Of a DNA stretch of 64,000 bases, positions 34,140 through 45,839 are shown piece by piece (positions within the stretch are counted from its first letter, which is position 1; every line of letters starts with the position of its first letter). A program made the position numbers and the translations under genes. The DNA is from Aralia elata (lineage: Eukaryota; Streptophyta; Magnoliopsida; Apiales; Araliaceae). The notes beneath the pieces were generated by a model that was given only the letters and a program-made list of their open reading frames with translations, searched no databases and was not told the origin of the DNA. Where the stretch lies: the NCBI GenBank assembly GCA_034770075.1, contig JAVJAP010000122.1:62001-126000 (forward strand), written 5' to 3'.

Positions 34140-34878
34140 GTCAAAATCTGTCTGCTCACCGAATCACTAAACAATGAGTGTGAAACTTGCACATTAAACA
34201 AACAACCACACTGAGAAACTTGACGGCTGGGGCCGCCTGAGAATAACTCCAATGTGAGAATAAGTACAAGCCAGAAACATCAACAATGGATGTATGAAAT
34301 TGCTTTAGTGCTCAAACTAAATTGTATCTGAGACCTGAATTATGATTGTATATTTATAGTTTACTCACACCGCCTCAATACGCCCGTCCCCGAATAAGAA
34401 TAGAAGTCTTATGTAAAGTTCTCTTATAACTATAAACTTCATAATTGGATTGAATTTGATTTCCTTAAAAGTAAAAAGTCAAATAGAATAAAGAAGTCAT
34501 AAGTCAAGTTAAACTATAGATCCCTTAGAATGTCAAGCCTCCTGACTAGAATATCCTGCCACATGGCATGGCCCACCGAATCCTCCGGGCCTATAAAATC
34601 ATACCCCGACATTGCCCCTCAATCTCTTATTATAAGAAGCTTAAAATAAGAGAGTATAAAAAATTGCCCAACTGACTAACATACACACACATCGACACCC
34701 GATCCTCCATACAAAACCACCAACTATCCAACATTCACCAACAATATCAAATTCTCGATGCCTACGAACTCTGTGCACTCAACTTATCGGAGAAGATGTA
34801 CTGGCGCCCGATGGGCGAATGGGTCATCGTCCCCCTATGCATTAAGGTACGGGGTTCGATTCCCCCTTCACGAATTCA
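34140..34878 (-). mobile_element. 3' LTR of the Tat-like gypsy element (left end approximate)
   Basis: On the minus strand a polypurine tract (34893-34879) is followed by TGAATTCGTGAAGGGGG, the presumed LTR start. Further on are TTGAGGGGCAATGTCGGGGT, a phrase typical of Tat-lineage U3 regions as I recall them, and the TATA-like ACTATAAATATAC near 34355. The left end is not fixed; CAGACAGATTTTGACG near 34140 resembles a Tat LTR-PBS junction. It belongs with the antisense ORF at 34900-35935 and with gag and integrase at 62200-64000. Confidence 0.45.
34797..34873 (+). other. tRNA-like sequence with A-box and B-box
   Basis: TGGGCGAATGGG fits the pol III A box at most positions. About 40 bp later GGTTCGATTCC fits the B box exactly, within a short GGGG/CCCC stem. 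Acceptor and anticodon stems do not pair convincingly, so this is not a functional tRNA. It lies at the U3 end of the presumed Tat-like LTR and may be a SINE head or chance. Confidence 0.45.
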
Positions 34879-34893
34879 TCTCCCCTTTTCTTT
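34879..34893 (-). other. Polypurine tract of the Tat-like element
   Basis: The minus strand reads AAAGAAAAGGGGAGA directly before TGAATTC, the layout expected at the internal edge of a 3' LTR. Confidence 0.5.
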
Positions 34894-34899
34894 ACTTTG

Positions 34900-35935
34900 T
34901 CCGAATCAGGTTTGCACAATTGGTGCCAAACTCATATATCCACCTCATATGTTTCATTACCTTCTGTCACGAATGTGGAGTCCAACCCTCACTAGACTTC
35001 TTTTTCGCTGTGTTTGCCCTGGGTCAATCTAAGGAACCAGGGTTCCGCCAACTGAATAAACAACCAAACCGATGCATTTGGATGAAAACTCCCTCTAGCA
35101 ACAAAGGGTGACACTTACACTGGGTCTTCATCAAAGGCTCTGACACCCACCTCCTTCCAAACTAGGGCGAGCCCTCAAAGACTACTTTTGGGTTCGATAA
35201 CTTTTCCTAGGATTGGATCGAAGATTTTAAGGCATTCTACTCTAATATACCGAAGACAGAATGACCCATGGATCTGCTATTTGACCAATCTTGGGTTTTT
35301 AGCCATAAATGTAAGTTCCGAATGCTACATCTGTATTCTTCATACAAAATATACTAAATCCCGATCTTTAATAATTTTTCTTATGCTCGTAGTAACTATC
35401 TTCAAACCACAACCGATCGGCCAGATCGACCCTCAACCGACCACCGAAGCCACTTCGACTAAGATTGCCACCAAACCCAATGTCAAAACAACCCTCAACC
35501 TTAACCAACAAACCGAACCACCCCTTGCCATCAAACTAATATCTGTCATTCCTATGCCGATATCAACTAAAAAGAGCACCTTGGAAATGACTATCAAGGA
35601 AAAAAGGGCTCTGCTTAAAAAGAAAAAGCAAAAGTTGGTGAAGGCATCCTCGAAAACACCTCCCAAACCCCGACCCTATCTACTAATCTTCCTCAAAACA
35701 TAACCCCTCGACACCACCTAACCAACCACTAACACCAAACCCTAACAAAACCACCCTTAAACCCCTAACTGACAAACGCCCAAGGTCCGAAGAGCCCATC
35801 ATCGAACCTTCAACCAAAAGGACTCGTGCCGAAACAAGCCCTACACACGTCGACCCTCCCTAAAAAACACCATCTCCAAAAGCAACCACCAAACCTCCCT
35901 CCACCTCCGAACTACCAAAAAAGGCTTCTGAACAC
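34900..35935 (+). pseudogene. Antisense additional ORF of the Tat-like element, 5' part
   Basis: Plus-strand frames, opposite to the element's gag and pol, give a patchy protein. It has a W/F-rich segment (HWVFIKGSDTH, DWIEDFKAFYSN, LLFDQSWVFSH) up to 35310. Next is a candidate 82-bp intron (GTAAGT 35311 to TAG 35392). Beyond it lie a Pro/Thr/Lys-rich stretch and a basic coiled-coil-like segment near 35590-35640. Stops in the first exon (TGA, TAG, TAG, TGA) are each one transition from Trp, Gln or Arg codons. Plant Tat elements are known to carry extra ORFs in antisense orientation between pol and the 3' LTR; this position and orientation fit. The copia element at 35941 interrupts it and the rest is at 61489-62290. 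Function unknown. Confidence 0.5.
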
Positions 35936-35940
35936 CGTAT

Positions 35941-37750
35941 TGTAAGTTTGCATAAACGAAAACATACATACAATCATATTATAAAGCAGCGAAAGCAAGA
36001 CATAAATCGAATTTATATTTTTTTTACAATCCCAGGAATCACTATATGCGATATTATTAATCGAGGAAGGATAAAAGATATACCTTTACGAAGATGAATC
36101 AACTCCTTATATGATCTTCAAGTTCCAATCTTTTGCTCCTCCGTGCTACTTCAATTCATTGGATCAAATGAAAGCTACTCAATGTGTGTAATGCTCTAAT
36201 AGTGATCCACCAAGAGTATATTAATTGAAAAAGTAAATTTAAGTTTCTCCAAACCTTGGGTAGCTAGCCCTAATTCTCTCTTTCTCACCTAACTGCTTAT
36301 ATTGTAGAGAATAATAAAATTTTAATGACTAATAGGATTTCAGTTGTGTAACTGTGTAACCCCAATCTATCATAAGGTTTCTCCTTATATAAACTTTACC
36401 TCATCTTAAACCTTTTAGGACTTGGAGTTTTTAATTTAATTCCCAATCTAATTGAGAACTAAATTATTTATAATAATAATAAATAATAAGACTTCTTATT
36501 AATTTATAATTAGTATTTCTCTAAATACTTAATTATAAATATTAAGCTATTTAATTTATTTCACTAATAAATTAAATATACTTAACTTATTATTATTAAG
36601 CTAATTAATTTATAATAATAATAATAATAAGTCTCCTCTTATTAATTTATAATTTAGTATTTCTTCAAATATTTAATTATAAATATTAGTATTTCTCTAA
36701 ATACTAAATTATTATTAAGCCAATTACAATTCTAAAATAATATTTCTCTTTTACGGTATGACCCTTTAAGTTCAATATTATGCCGGTAGTAGAATAAATA
36801 AATTAGAACCATTATAATATTATTTATAATGAATTAAACTACTTTAATTCAAATATAAATAAATAATATTTATTCTACATCATGAGGGATACCTTACATC
36901 AGTATATCATGATTATCCATATAATATAAAAGCAACGTTTAATCACACAAAACCTATTTAGTAATAGTTACCGTACAATTCAATCATTCTACCACACAAT
37001 ATCTTGATCAAATATAAAACATAAAATTTCTGTCAAGTTTTATTTATTTGATCATATGTTTTTCAATTCAAAAATTTACAACTCTAGTTAATGTAAATTA
37101 GAAACTCCTTTCTAATTTCCATTCACCATAGTCAGGGATTCCTAAGTTGATCATTCACCTACCTCTATGTACACTTTATTATACCCAAATATACCCTATG
37201 ATATACACTGTAGTATTAAGGAATATGGTAAAGTATAACTTAGAATACACAATGTAATATGATAATCTCAAATCCAAGGATCATTTGTACTACTATCACT
37301 ATAAGAACTCCTATTGACAGACGAGTAAAACTCTATTAGGGTTCTTTTAAGTGAGTCACGTTTAGAAAACTTATTCTCCAATAAGCACCTACATACTTAT
37401 TTTAGTGTCTTCACACAAATGATTATAAGATCAATCATCCTCTTCAACAGAGCAAACATAGTATGTACTAATCTATCCGGAATTAATAACCCCACATTAG
37501 TGATCCAACGATTAGGAACGTTCTAGTTTTGAACTATCTTGAATTTAGATCTCATTAGCATGATCTTCATCATGATTCTAAAAACATTGCTCTAAAATTA
37601 TGAGTTTATCACATTTATTTAATTCAACCAATTAAACATGAATAAAGAATGTATTTAATTAAATAAGTTCTTTTATTAATAAATGAACAAGATTACAAAG
37701 TAAATATTTATCACATCCAATGTGATTAACTTGAGGGCATACTACTTTCA
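35941..37750 (-). repeat. 3' LTR of the outer copia element
   Basis: 1810 bp, beginning TGTAAGTTTGC and ending CATACTACTTTCA on plus. It is clearly homologous to 59626-61483 along its whole length. It lacks about 50 bp near 37145 (between CCTAAGTTG and ATCATTCACC), which fits a deletion at a GTTG microrepeat. It contains AT-rich internal duplications of AATAATAATAAG and TAGTATTTCTYMAAATAC around 36470-36720. Confidence 0.85.
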
Positions 37751-37765
37751 ATCTCCCACTTGCAC
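37751..37765 (-). other. Polypurine tract of the outer copia element
   Basis: The minus strand reads GTGCAAGTGGGAGAT just before the LTR start TGAAAGTAG. AAGTGGGAGATTG is the characteristic copia PPT. Confidence 0.8.
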
Positions 37766-37809
37766 TAAAGCCAATTGCCCTGGTATCTAATACCCATCTT
37801 CTCTAAGTG

Positions 37810-38230
37810 ATGATCGAACTACTGCTGAGATAATGCTTTAGTAAATAGATCTGCAATGTTGGTTTGAGAGTCTACTCGCTCTAAGGTGACATCTCCCCTT
37901 TCAATGATTTCTCTCATCAAATGAAAACGCCGCAATATATGCTTGGATTTCTGATGAAACCTGGGTTTCTTGGCTTGTGCAACAACCCTAGTGTTGTCAC
38001 AGTATACAAGCACTGGTCCTTGAATGCTAGGAACCACCTTAAGTTCTGTAATGAACTTCTTCATCCAAATAACCTCCTTTGTAGCTTCACTTGCAGCTAT
38101 ATACTTTGCCTCTGTCGCTGAATCAGCAACTATTTGTTGCTTGCAACTTTTTAAACTCACTGTTGCACCGTTCAAAGTAAACACATACCCTGAAACGAAT
38201 TTGTTGTCGTCCTGGTCAGTCTAAAAACTT
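37810..38230 (-). pseudogene. Copia RNase H domain
   Basis: The longest frame is 37819-38184. It shows SLKSCKQQIVADSATEAKYI, with the D and E of the catalytic core, EVIWMKKFITEL, VYCDNTRVVAQAKKPRFHQK, KHILRRFHL and NIADLFTKAL. This is the complete C-terminal RNase H of Ty1-copia pol. The usual EAEY is EAKY here. The frame is separated from RT by stops near 38220. Confidence 0.85.
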
Positions 38231-38273
38231 GAGTCTGTATAGCCCTCAAGTTTCAAATCAGACCCACCACATA

Positions 38274-39280
38274 CTAGAAACATATCCTTAGTTCTTCGTA
38301 AGTATTTAGGATATTTTTCACCGTTTTCCAATATTTTTCTCCAGGATTTGACTGGTATCTGCTTGTCACACTTAGTGCATAAGCAATATCAGGTCTCGTA
38401 CATATCATCTCATACATGATAAACCCTATTGCCGAAGCATAAGGTATCTTACTCATACAATCTCTCTCTTCAGGTGTCATTGGAGATAATTTCTTGGAGA
38501 GATTCACTCTATGGCTCATCGGTATGAGACCTCTCTTGGAGTTTTTCATGTTAAACTTTCTTAACATCGAATCAATATACGTTCCTTGGGTCAAGCCGAA
38601 CATCTTTTTAGATCTATAGATCTTTATCCCCAAATTATAGGATGTTTTTCCCAAATCTTCTATGGAGAAATATTTAGACAATAATATCTTTATTGATTGT
38701 AACATTAGTATGTCATTCCCTATCAGTAGTATATCAACATATAGTACTAAGAATGTCACTGTGCTCCCACTGACCTTCTTGTACACACATGGTTCATCCT
38801 CGTTCTTGATAAAATCAAACTCTTTGATTATCTCATCAAAACGGATGTTCTATCTTCGAGAAGCTTGTTTTAATCCATAAATGGATCATTGTAGCTTACA
38901 TACTTGATTTACTTCAACCTTTGAAAAAAATCCCTCTAGTTGTATCATACATACATTATCCTCAAGTCTCCCATTGAGGAAGGACGTCTCCACGTCCATT
39001 TGCCAGATTTCATAATAATAAGTTGTAATCACAACCAAAATTTGAATGGATTTGAGCATTGCCATTAGTGAGAAGATTTCATGATGGACAACTCATTGCC
39101 ATTATTTGAAATCTTTTGCCACCAGTCTGGCCTTATAGGTCTCACCTTGCCATCTACTCTAGTCTTTCTCTTAAAGACCCATTTACACCTTATAGGTACT
39201 ATGCCTTCTGATGGAGTAACTATAGTCCATACTTGGTCCTCATACATGGAGTCCATTTCAGATTTCATGGTCATCTGTCA
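38274..39280 (-). pseudogene. Copia reverse transcriptase
   Basis: Two open pieces, 39274-39065 (N-terminal: EMDSMYEDQVWTIV and CKWVFKRK) and 38786-38274 (palm and thumb: YVDILLIGNDI, IKIYRSKK, GLTQGTYIDSMLRKF, ICTRPDIAYALSV), with a decayed middle. The catalytic YVDD box reads YVD-ILLIGND, so one aspartate codon has been lost by a 3-bp deletion, which inactivates the enzyme. Frameshifts are present on both sides of 39000. Confidence 0.85.
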
Positions 39281-39612
39281 TTTCTTTGAGTCTTTAAAAC
39301 TCATAGCTTTATCGTATATAACTAGATCATCATCCTCTATTATGCGTACCTCATCATCATTTCCATGATGAATCCATATCTCCCAGGTATCTTCGGTACT
39401 CTTCCAGATTTATGATTCAGTTGTGGTACAATAGGTCTATCTATAAGTTTCTCTATTTGACTTATAGTGTTTTGTGGTTCTTGAACTTCTTCAAGATCTA
39501 TTTTCCTCCCACTAGCTCCTTCAAGGATAAACTCTTTTTCTTAAGAAGGCAACGTATTTCGTAATAAACATCTTTGCTCAATAGGATTATATAAATAATA
39601 CCCTAAACTTTC
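39281..39612 (-). pseudogene. Copia integrase-RT linker, decayed
   Basis: Minus-strand frames between integrase and RT. Only scattered family words are visible (acidic, EEDDEVRI-like near 39340). This linker is normally variable. Several stops. Confidence 0.5.
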
Positions 39613-40125
39613 TTAAGGATATCCCACAAATCTGTACTTGTCAGATCGTGTCTTAAGCTTATCCTTTTGAAACCTTTTTACATAAGCTGGACAACCCCAA
39701 ATCTTAACATATTTAAGACTCACTTTCTTCCTTGTCCATAACTCATATAGAGTCTTAGGGACGGATTTTGAGGATACCTTATTTAGTAGGTATGCAACCG
39801 TTTCTAGGGCATAACCCCAGAAGGATACTAGAATGTCGGTAAAAATCATCATAGACTGCACCATGTCTAACAAAGTACGATTTCTCCTTTCAGATACACC
39901 AATCAATTATTGTGTATCAGGAGGTGTCCATTGTGAGAAAAAATCATTTCTTTAAGATGATCTCGATACTCATTGCTTAAGTATTCTCTTTCTTGATCCG
40001 ATCAAAGAATCCTAATACTTTGCCAGTTTGTTTCACATCTGAATTCTTTGAACCTTTCAAATGATTCAGATTTGTATTTCATTAAATACACATATTCAAC
40101 TCTTGAATGATCATCTTTGTTATTT
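39613..40125 (-). pseudogene. Copia integrase core, C-terminal two-thirds
   Basis: 39906-39613 is open and reads SERRNRTLLDMVQSMM, FWGYALETVAYLLN, and then the KIWGCPAYVKR signature of copia integrases. Upstream, 40125-39907 gives DDHSRVEYVYLM, KFKEF-like words and SDQEREYLS in broken frames. Similarity stops abruptly near 40130, where the SIRE-like insertion begins. The zinc-binding N-terminus of integrase is absent from the window. Confidence 0.8.
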
Positions 40126-40139
40126 CCCAGAGGCACAAT

Positions 40140-41337
40140 AAAGATCTAGAAAGGGATAGATCACTAAAACTTTTTAAATTATTAAAGAAGTATTCTCAAG
40201 TAGTTCATTTAGTCAAGATTAATTTTGCACAACAGAATATTAGTTTGAAAACTCCCCTTAAAGATTTGTAAAGATCTCAGTTCTGAATTTAGTTCACGTG
40301 GAAATTAGCCATTCTACATCAATCTCATCAAATATAAATGACAGAATGTAAATGACAGAAAGTAAATGACACAAGTGAGTTTTAAGTGGTTCAAAGACTG
40401 AACAACTTCTACTACACTCTTCTACTTCAACAAGTAGGAAATCCACTAAGAATTCGGTCACCTAGACTAGGACACTCTGCCCTCTTCAAGCCTAGCAGAC
40501 ATGGATATTTAGTCACTGAGACAAGGACACTCTTGCCCTCTTTAAGCCCAACAGACTTGAATATTCAGTCACTAAGATAAGGACACTCTTGCCCTCTGAA
40601 TCCCTAGGATTCCTTCGAGTCACTAAGTCTCGGAATGTTCAGTTTATTGATAGTTATTGGAGGTGCTGCTGAGATGACATTTAGGCTCCTTTGTCTTTAG
40701 GTACTCAACAGCTTGAATATGATCATCCTTGAGATGTAGTTGAGTGTTGCAATAAGGCTCGACTTCTTCTAGTATTCAACATCTTCTTGTGATCATTTAT
40801 TATGCTGCTAGGATGGCAATTCAGCTTATTCTTCTTAATACTTGATAGTTACTCACGATGGACTGTTAAGATGACTGTAAAGCTCCTTCCTTTTGGTATT
40901 TAGTAGCTTCTCATAATTGATGTCAAGATGATGTTGATGCTCTTCTTCCTCTTGTACTTAGCAGCACAAAACACATCTCTTATTGTATAGTTAATCTACT
41001 CTACATCTTCATCTGTTCAGCTCTTTGTGTTCTTGGTGGGTTGTAGAGTGTGTTCTTGCATTTTCTTTTTTAATCTTACACTTTACGTTTTTCATGTTCA
41101 TCCACCATCTCTCCAACCACTCTCTTTCATTTTAAATCTTAGTGCTCTTTTATAGTCTTCTGTAGATTTTTTAATTGTAAAGTGTCCGTTGGAACATTTA
41201 ATACACAGCTACTTTGATATCCTTAATGTTAACTTTTTGGAGCTGTTGTGTCATCGTTCTTTCTGTCTCTAGACTTGTCACATCAAACTGCAGCTTTACT
41301 TACTTTTTTGATAGGTCGCTTGCAAACTAACCAATAG
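40140..41337 (-). mobile_element. SIRE-like copia 3' LTR, distal part
   Basis: This is the R/U5 side of a minus-strand LTR; the rest continues at 51566-53166 after the Tekay-like insertion. Its right 330 bp (about 41010-41337) matches 54433-54765 closely. 40455-40600 has three tandem units of about 56 bp built on AGGACACTCTTGCCCTCT. TTTTAAGTGGTTCAAAGACT near 40380 resembles the U5 motif of plant copia LTRs. The exact left boundary is uncertain, because the outer copia target site is decayed. Confidence 0.5.
40455..40600 (+). repeat. Three tandem units of about 56 bp
   Basis: The units share AGGACACTCTTGCCCTCTTY, AGCCYARCAGAC and ATTYAGTCACTRAGA. They lie inside the distal part of the SIRE-like LTR. 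Confidence 0.8.
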
Positions 41338-43908
41338 TGTAAGATCCCGACTTTATGAAATAAAAGTTTATTATTTTCTTTATGATTATTTTTCTAAATA
41401 GTGAAGTGCTTACTTGTTATAAATGATAGTTAAGAGTGTTATTTACAAATTATCTGATAAACAGTATGTCGGGAAATATTATTTTTATCCGGAAATATTA
41501 TATTCGGTACCGTACGACGGCGCCGAAATAACAAAATATTAGTGGGCCCCACAATGACAATATTGTCAATGATAGTGAGTCCCATTGTCGGATACTGAAA
41601 ACGACAGTATTTTGTCAACAGTATTATCACCGGCAACTGTTGAAATACCCGGTAATAAAAATAACAGTAAAATGCGTTATTCCACAGTAGTACGCGGTAT
41701 TTCACAAGCACATGGTGTTACACAGTATTTTAAATTATTGATTCAATAATTGATAAAGTAGCAATTGCACAGTATTTTACAATAGCATATGCATGGTACT
41801 TTTTTTATTATTTGTCATGACACTGTAACTCATATTATTTGATATAATATTTTAGCATTATTGACGGATTAAAAGTGGAATCTAACTTAGGGGTACCTAA
41901 TTGAAATTATGAAATTCACATGTTATGAACTATTGGTTCACATGATGGAACTATTGGTTCACATGTGGAAACTATTAGGGGATGTTATGTAAGATTGATA
42001 ATACTTGAGGGATTATATTAAAAATAGAGGCAAAGATGAAGGTACTAAAATGTAATAAGTCGAGCCCTTATTATGCAATTAATGAAACTTGATTTTCCTA
42101 TAAATAGGAAGGATTATCTTAAGAAATCTTCACAACTTCCTTACTTATACTTCCTCTCTTTCTCTCTCTAAATTTCTTGAATTCTCTAAGTATGTTAGGC
42201 TATTGTGAGTATTTGTGAGAATACTAGTATTGTCCAAGTTAGTAAATTTCATAGAAAGCAATATTCAATCACTTATTAACGAAGGTAGGAGATATCATTT
42301 CTTTCATACTCTTATGTAATATCATTTACTTCCTTGTTCGTAAGTGATATTATACTCATAAAGGTTGTTATTCATTCTGTATTAATTTGTAGGGATAACC
42401 TGTCCGTGCGGATTGACGCGTGCCTGGTGAATATCCTTTTGTATTCATTCCTTATTACTCTGTGAGAATAACCTGTATGTACGGAGTGTCGTACCTGGTG
42501 AATATCCTTCTGTATTCATTCCTTATTACTATGTGGGAATAACCTGTATGTACGGAGTGTCGTACCTGGTTAATATCCCTTTGCATTTATTCCTTATTAA
42601 TCTGTGGGTATAACCTGTCCGTGTAAATTGACGCATGTCTGGTGAATAACCCTTCGTATTCATTACTTATTAATCTTTTGTGGAAATAATCTGTCTACGC
42701 GGATTACCGCATGACGGGTGAAAATCCATTTGCAGTTTCATATATTCTTTTATGCTCGTATAACGTATCATTTCGTTTGTACTCTTTAAGGGATATCTTT
42801 TTCTTTCACATTTCTCCATTTATGATAAGAAATATCTGTTTGTTTCCAAAACCTTATTTTAAATGGTGAAAATCCTTGAAAATTTGTAGAATATCCTTAA
42901 TAGTTTGTGTTTCATCTAATATCTTTTCACCTGAATCTTTATATTTCGTTTGATACGATATAGTTGAATCATGAATCTTATTCTTGAATATCATTCTTGA
43001 ATTTAACTCCATAATTTGGTCATCATGTTGGCAATTTGGTTAACCTTCGACACTGGATAAATTAAACATTTATTCTTATTCTTGATCTCACTTTATTCAT
43101 TTTATATCATTGTCATCATCCTCATATTTAAATTGTGGTGATAGTTCTCTTTGGCCCGTAGTGCAAAGATGAACTAGCGTGACATAATTTTGACCAAACT
43201 GTGTATTGGTATAATCATGACTTTTGGTGTTACAAACAAAGGCGTATGGTGAAAGTTCTCTTTGGCCCGTATTGCAAAGATGAACTGGCGTTTGACATGA
43301 TCATGACCGGTGATGTTACAAATAAATATCTTTGTCACATAGTGCAAAGAGAGGCTGTTGAATATAAACTGTTGATTTGGATGTTCATAAACAAGAACTG
43401 TTGATTGGTGTTACAGGGATAAAATATTGGTGGTGATCTTTTAACTTATAGAAGATGGTAGATATTATAATCTACTTGACTCTTCTAATGGATTGTTCGT
43501 TCCGTTGCAGTTGTTATTATTGAACAGTTATAATATCATTAAATCTCTGATTTATTTCGGTTGAAGGCTAAAGATAATTTTATTCTTAATTATCATAGTC
43601 ATGATATTTCCTACTGAGCTATTTGTACTCACTCTTTTCCTTTTTGTTCCATTGTTCTCTTCAGGAAAAGAGAGTGTAGCGAGGGTTAGCCGGGGAATGG
43701 AGTAATGGTCCGAGACAATAGAAGTATCTCAATACATTACTATTAGTGTGGCAATAAGTGTATTGAGAATTTAAGATGTATTTGTATTGTGTTGTCGTAT
43801 TTTGCACAACACTTATTAGTTGTAAATGGGAAAATTTGTATTTGTATTTTGTAAAATGTTATTGGCGACTCAAAATGGGTTATATGGACTTATTTTGGGG
43901 GCGTCACA
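41338..43908 (+). repeat. 5' LTR of the Tekay-like element
   Basis: 2571 bp, TGTAAGATCCCGAC...GGGGGCGTCACA. TATA-like TATAAATAGG at 42100-42109 probably marks the promoter. 42393-42735 holds five tandem units of 71-75 bp. A further duplication, GTTCTCTTTGGCCCGTAKTG, lies at 43143 and 43255. It lacks the SINE present in the other LTR. Confidence 0.9.
42393..42735 (+). repeat. LTR-borne minisatellite, 71-75-bp units
   Basis: AACCTGT starts at 42396, 42470, 42541 and 42612, with a diverged unit at 42687. Each unit carries a TGTCGTACCTGGTGAATATC or GACGCATGCCTGGTGAATA-type core. The same array is present in the 3' LTR at about 50050-50390, so it predates this insertion. Confidence 0.85.
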
Positions 43909-43910
43909 GT

Positions 43911-43925
43911 TGGTATCAGAGCTTA
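43911..43925 (+). other. Primer-binding site, initiator tRNA-Met
   Basis: TGGTATCAGAGC, two bases after the LTR end, matches the 3' end of initiator tRNA-Met, the usual primer of chromoviruses. Confidence 0.9.
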
Positions 43926-44106
43926 GGAATATGATCTCTGGTAGAGATCTGAGATTAGAACTAGGAGGGGAGAGACGAGTAAAATCCTTCGCTAGTGTGT
44001 CCTACCTAAGCTATTTTTGTTATTTAAGTAATTGGTTTGGTTATAGGGACAAGATGTTGCATGTCTATTTCTTTAACTAATCTTTGTTTTGTGATCACAT
44101 TTTAGA

Positions 44107-45228
44107 ATGACATCTGAAAACCAAGAGATTCACTATGAGACCATTGTGACTGAAAATCAGGAAGCTACAAATAATACGGGTGCAAACTCAGGACATCATG
44201 ATGTTAATCATGATGCTAACAACAAGATGAATGATGAATTTTTTAGGAACTTCATGCAATACATGTAGAACCAGGCGAGAAGAGCTCCTGTCTATAATAC
44301 TGGCAGAAACGCTGATAATGCACGAATGGTCACTGCCAAGCAGTTCAAAGTGTTGGGACCACCTGAATTTTTCGGCAAGCCAGCTGCACTCAAGGCAGAG
44401 GCATGGCTCAAACAATTAACAAAGATATTTGACGTACTGCGTTGCACAGATGAACAAAAGGTTCCTTTCGCCACTTTTATGCTGCGAAGAGAAGCGGATC
44501 ATTGGTGGAAAATCGTGAAACGTACCCGTCACTCGAGATGTCTTGGGTCGAGTTCCAGGAATTATTTAACGAGAAGTATTTCTCGGAGAGTATTCGTCAT
44601 ATGAAGGAGGTGGAATTCATCAAACTGGAACAATACAACATGACGGTGTCGCAATATGAAGCCAAGTTTGCCGAGTTGTCTCGATTTGCATCCCATTTGG
44701 TGGACACTGAGGAACGGATGACACGGATGTTTCTACGAGGTTTGAAACCAGAAATTCGTAAATATCTCGTTTCTCATAAAATTTGTCTATATTCAGATGT
44801 CGTGGATAGGGCTCAAGTAGTGGAGCAAGAGAGAGGAATACTGCAACCAGGAAGCAACACACAACAACGAGAGAAAAATTACGATAATAATCGTAACGGT
44901 GGTAACAATCATCGAAATAGTGATAATCAGCGAGGAGGGAATCATCACGTCGGAAATGGTAACCACTTCGGTGGTAATCCTGGCCCAGATAACAGGAGGA
45001 GTGAGTCAAGCAGCAACAATTCCAAGAAGAGGAAATTCAACAGCAACCATGGAAAGGTACCAACATCAGCACCAGCACCAGTACCAGTTTCGAGGGGAGG
45101 AGAATGACTACCAATTAGATGTTTCAGGTGTGGGAAAGAAGGGCACATCAGTCCAAATTGTACACAGCCGCCATCCCAAGTGTGTTATAATTGTGGAAAA
45201 GAAGGCCATATAGCTCGATTTTGTCATA
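44107..45228 (+). pseudogene. gag of the Tekay-like element
   Basis: Starts ATG at 44107 (MTSENQEIH). The capsid region is KVLGPPEFFGKP, AWLKQLTKIFDVL, FATFMLRREADHWW, then, in a shifted frame, FQELFNEKYFSE and VSQYEAKFAELSRFA. Asn/Gly-rich and basic segments and two CCHC knuckles follow, C-F-R-C-G-K-K-G-H and CYNCGKEGHIARFC (about 45117-45224). Breaks: TAG at about 44266, a frameshift near 44490 and another near 45105. About 370 residues would be usual. Confidence 0.9.
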
Positions 45229-45730
45229 CAGTGAAGTCAAGTCCAACTACAATGATGACACCAAAGGCGGTCACGGACAAGTCAAAGTCTGTGATTCAGG
45301 GGAGAGCTTTTGTCGTGACATCCCAAAAAGCACAGAACCCGAACGAAGTTATTACGGGTAAACTACTTATTAACTCTTGTGAAGTCTATGCCTTGCTAGA
45401 TACTAGTTCTACTCACTCTTTTATTTCACCAACATGTGCTCAACGTTTGAATTTAACTCCTGAGAAATTAGATTTTGACTTATCTGTTGAAACACCATTA
45501 GCGCAAACATTCGTTACATCTACAGTCTATAAATCTTGTTTTGTTCAAATCGACACCCTCACATTACCTGTTGATCTTATCTCCTTGAACATGCATGAAT
45601 TTGATGTGATTTTAGGAATTGATTGGTTAACTACTCATCATGCTAAAATTGATTGCTTTCGTAAGGTCATTAGTTTTCATATTCCTAATCAACCTATTAT
45701 GCGAATTCAAGCAACCAAACCATTAAAATC
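45229..45730 (+). pseudogene. Aspartic protease domain of the Tekay-like element
   Basis: LLINSCEVYALLDTSSTHSF at 45360-45420 is the retropepsin active site. The family has DTG; DTS here is a conservative but unusual change, followed by S where A or T is common. DVILGIDWL follows (45603-45632). The frame is continuous with the second CCHC knuckle. Confidence 0.85.
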
Positions 45731-45839
45731 AATAACCGTCATTTCTAGTCACAAAGCCATTCGTTTATTAAAAAATGGATGCCAAGCTTTCTTAGCCCAT
45801 GTAACGGATTTAAACAAAAATACGTCAGATTTGAGTAAT

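Noticed and set aside
34797..34873. A functional tRNA gene
   Set aside because: B box is good, but acceptor and anticodon stems do not pair.
43201..43404. Conserved 67-residue ORF, found again at 50858-51061
   Set aside because: Both copies are in the paired LTRs of one element; identity is due to LTR duplication, not protein selection.
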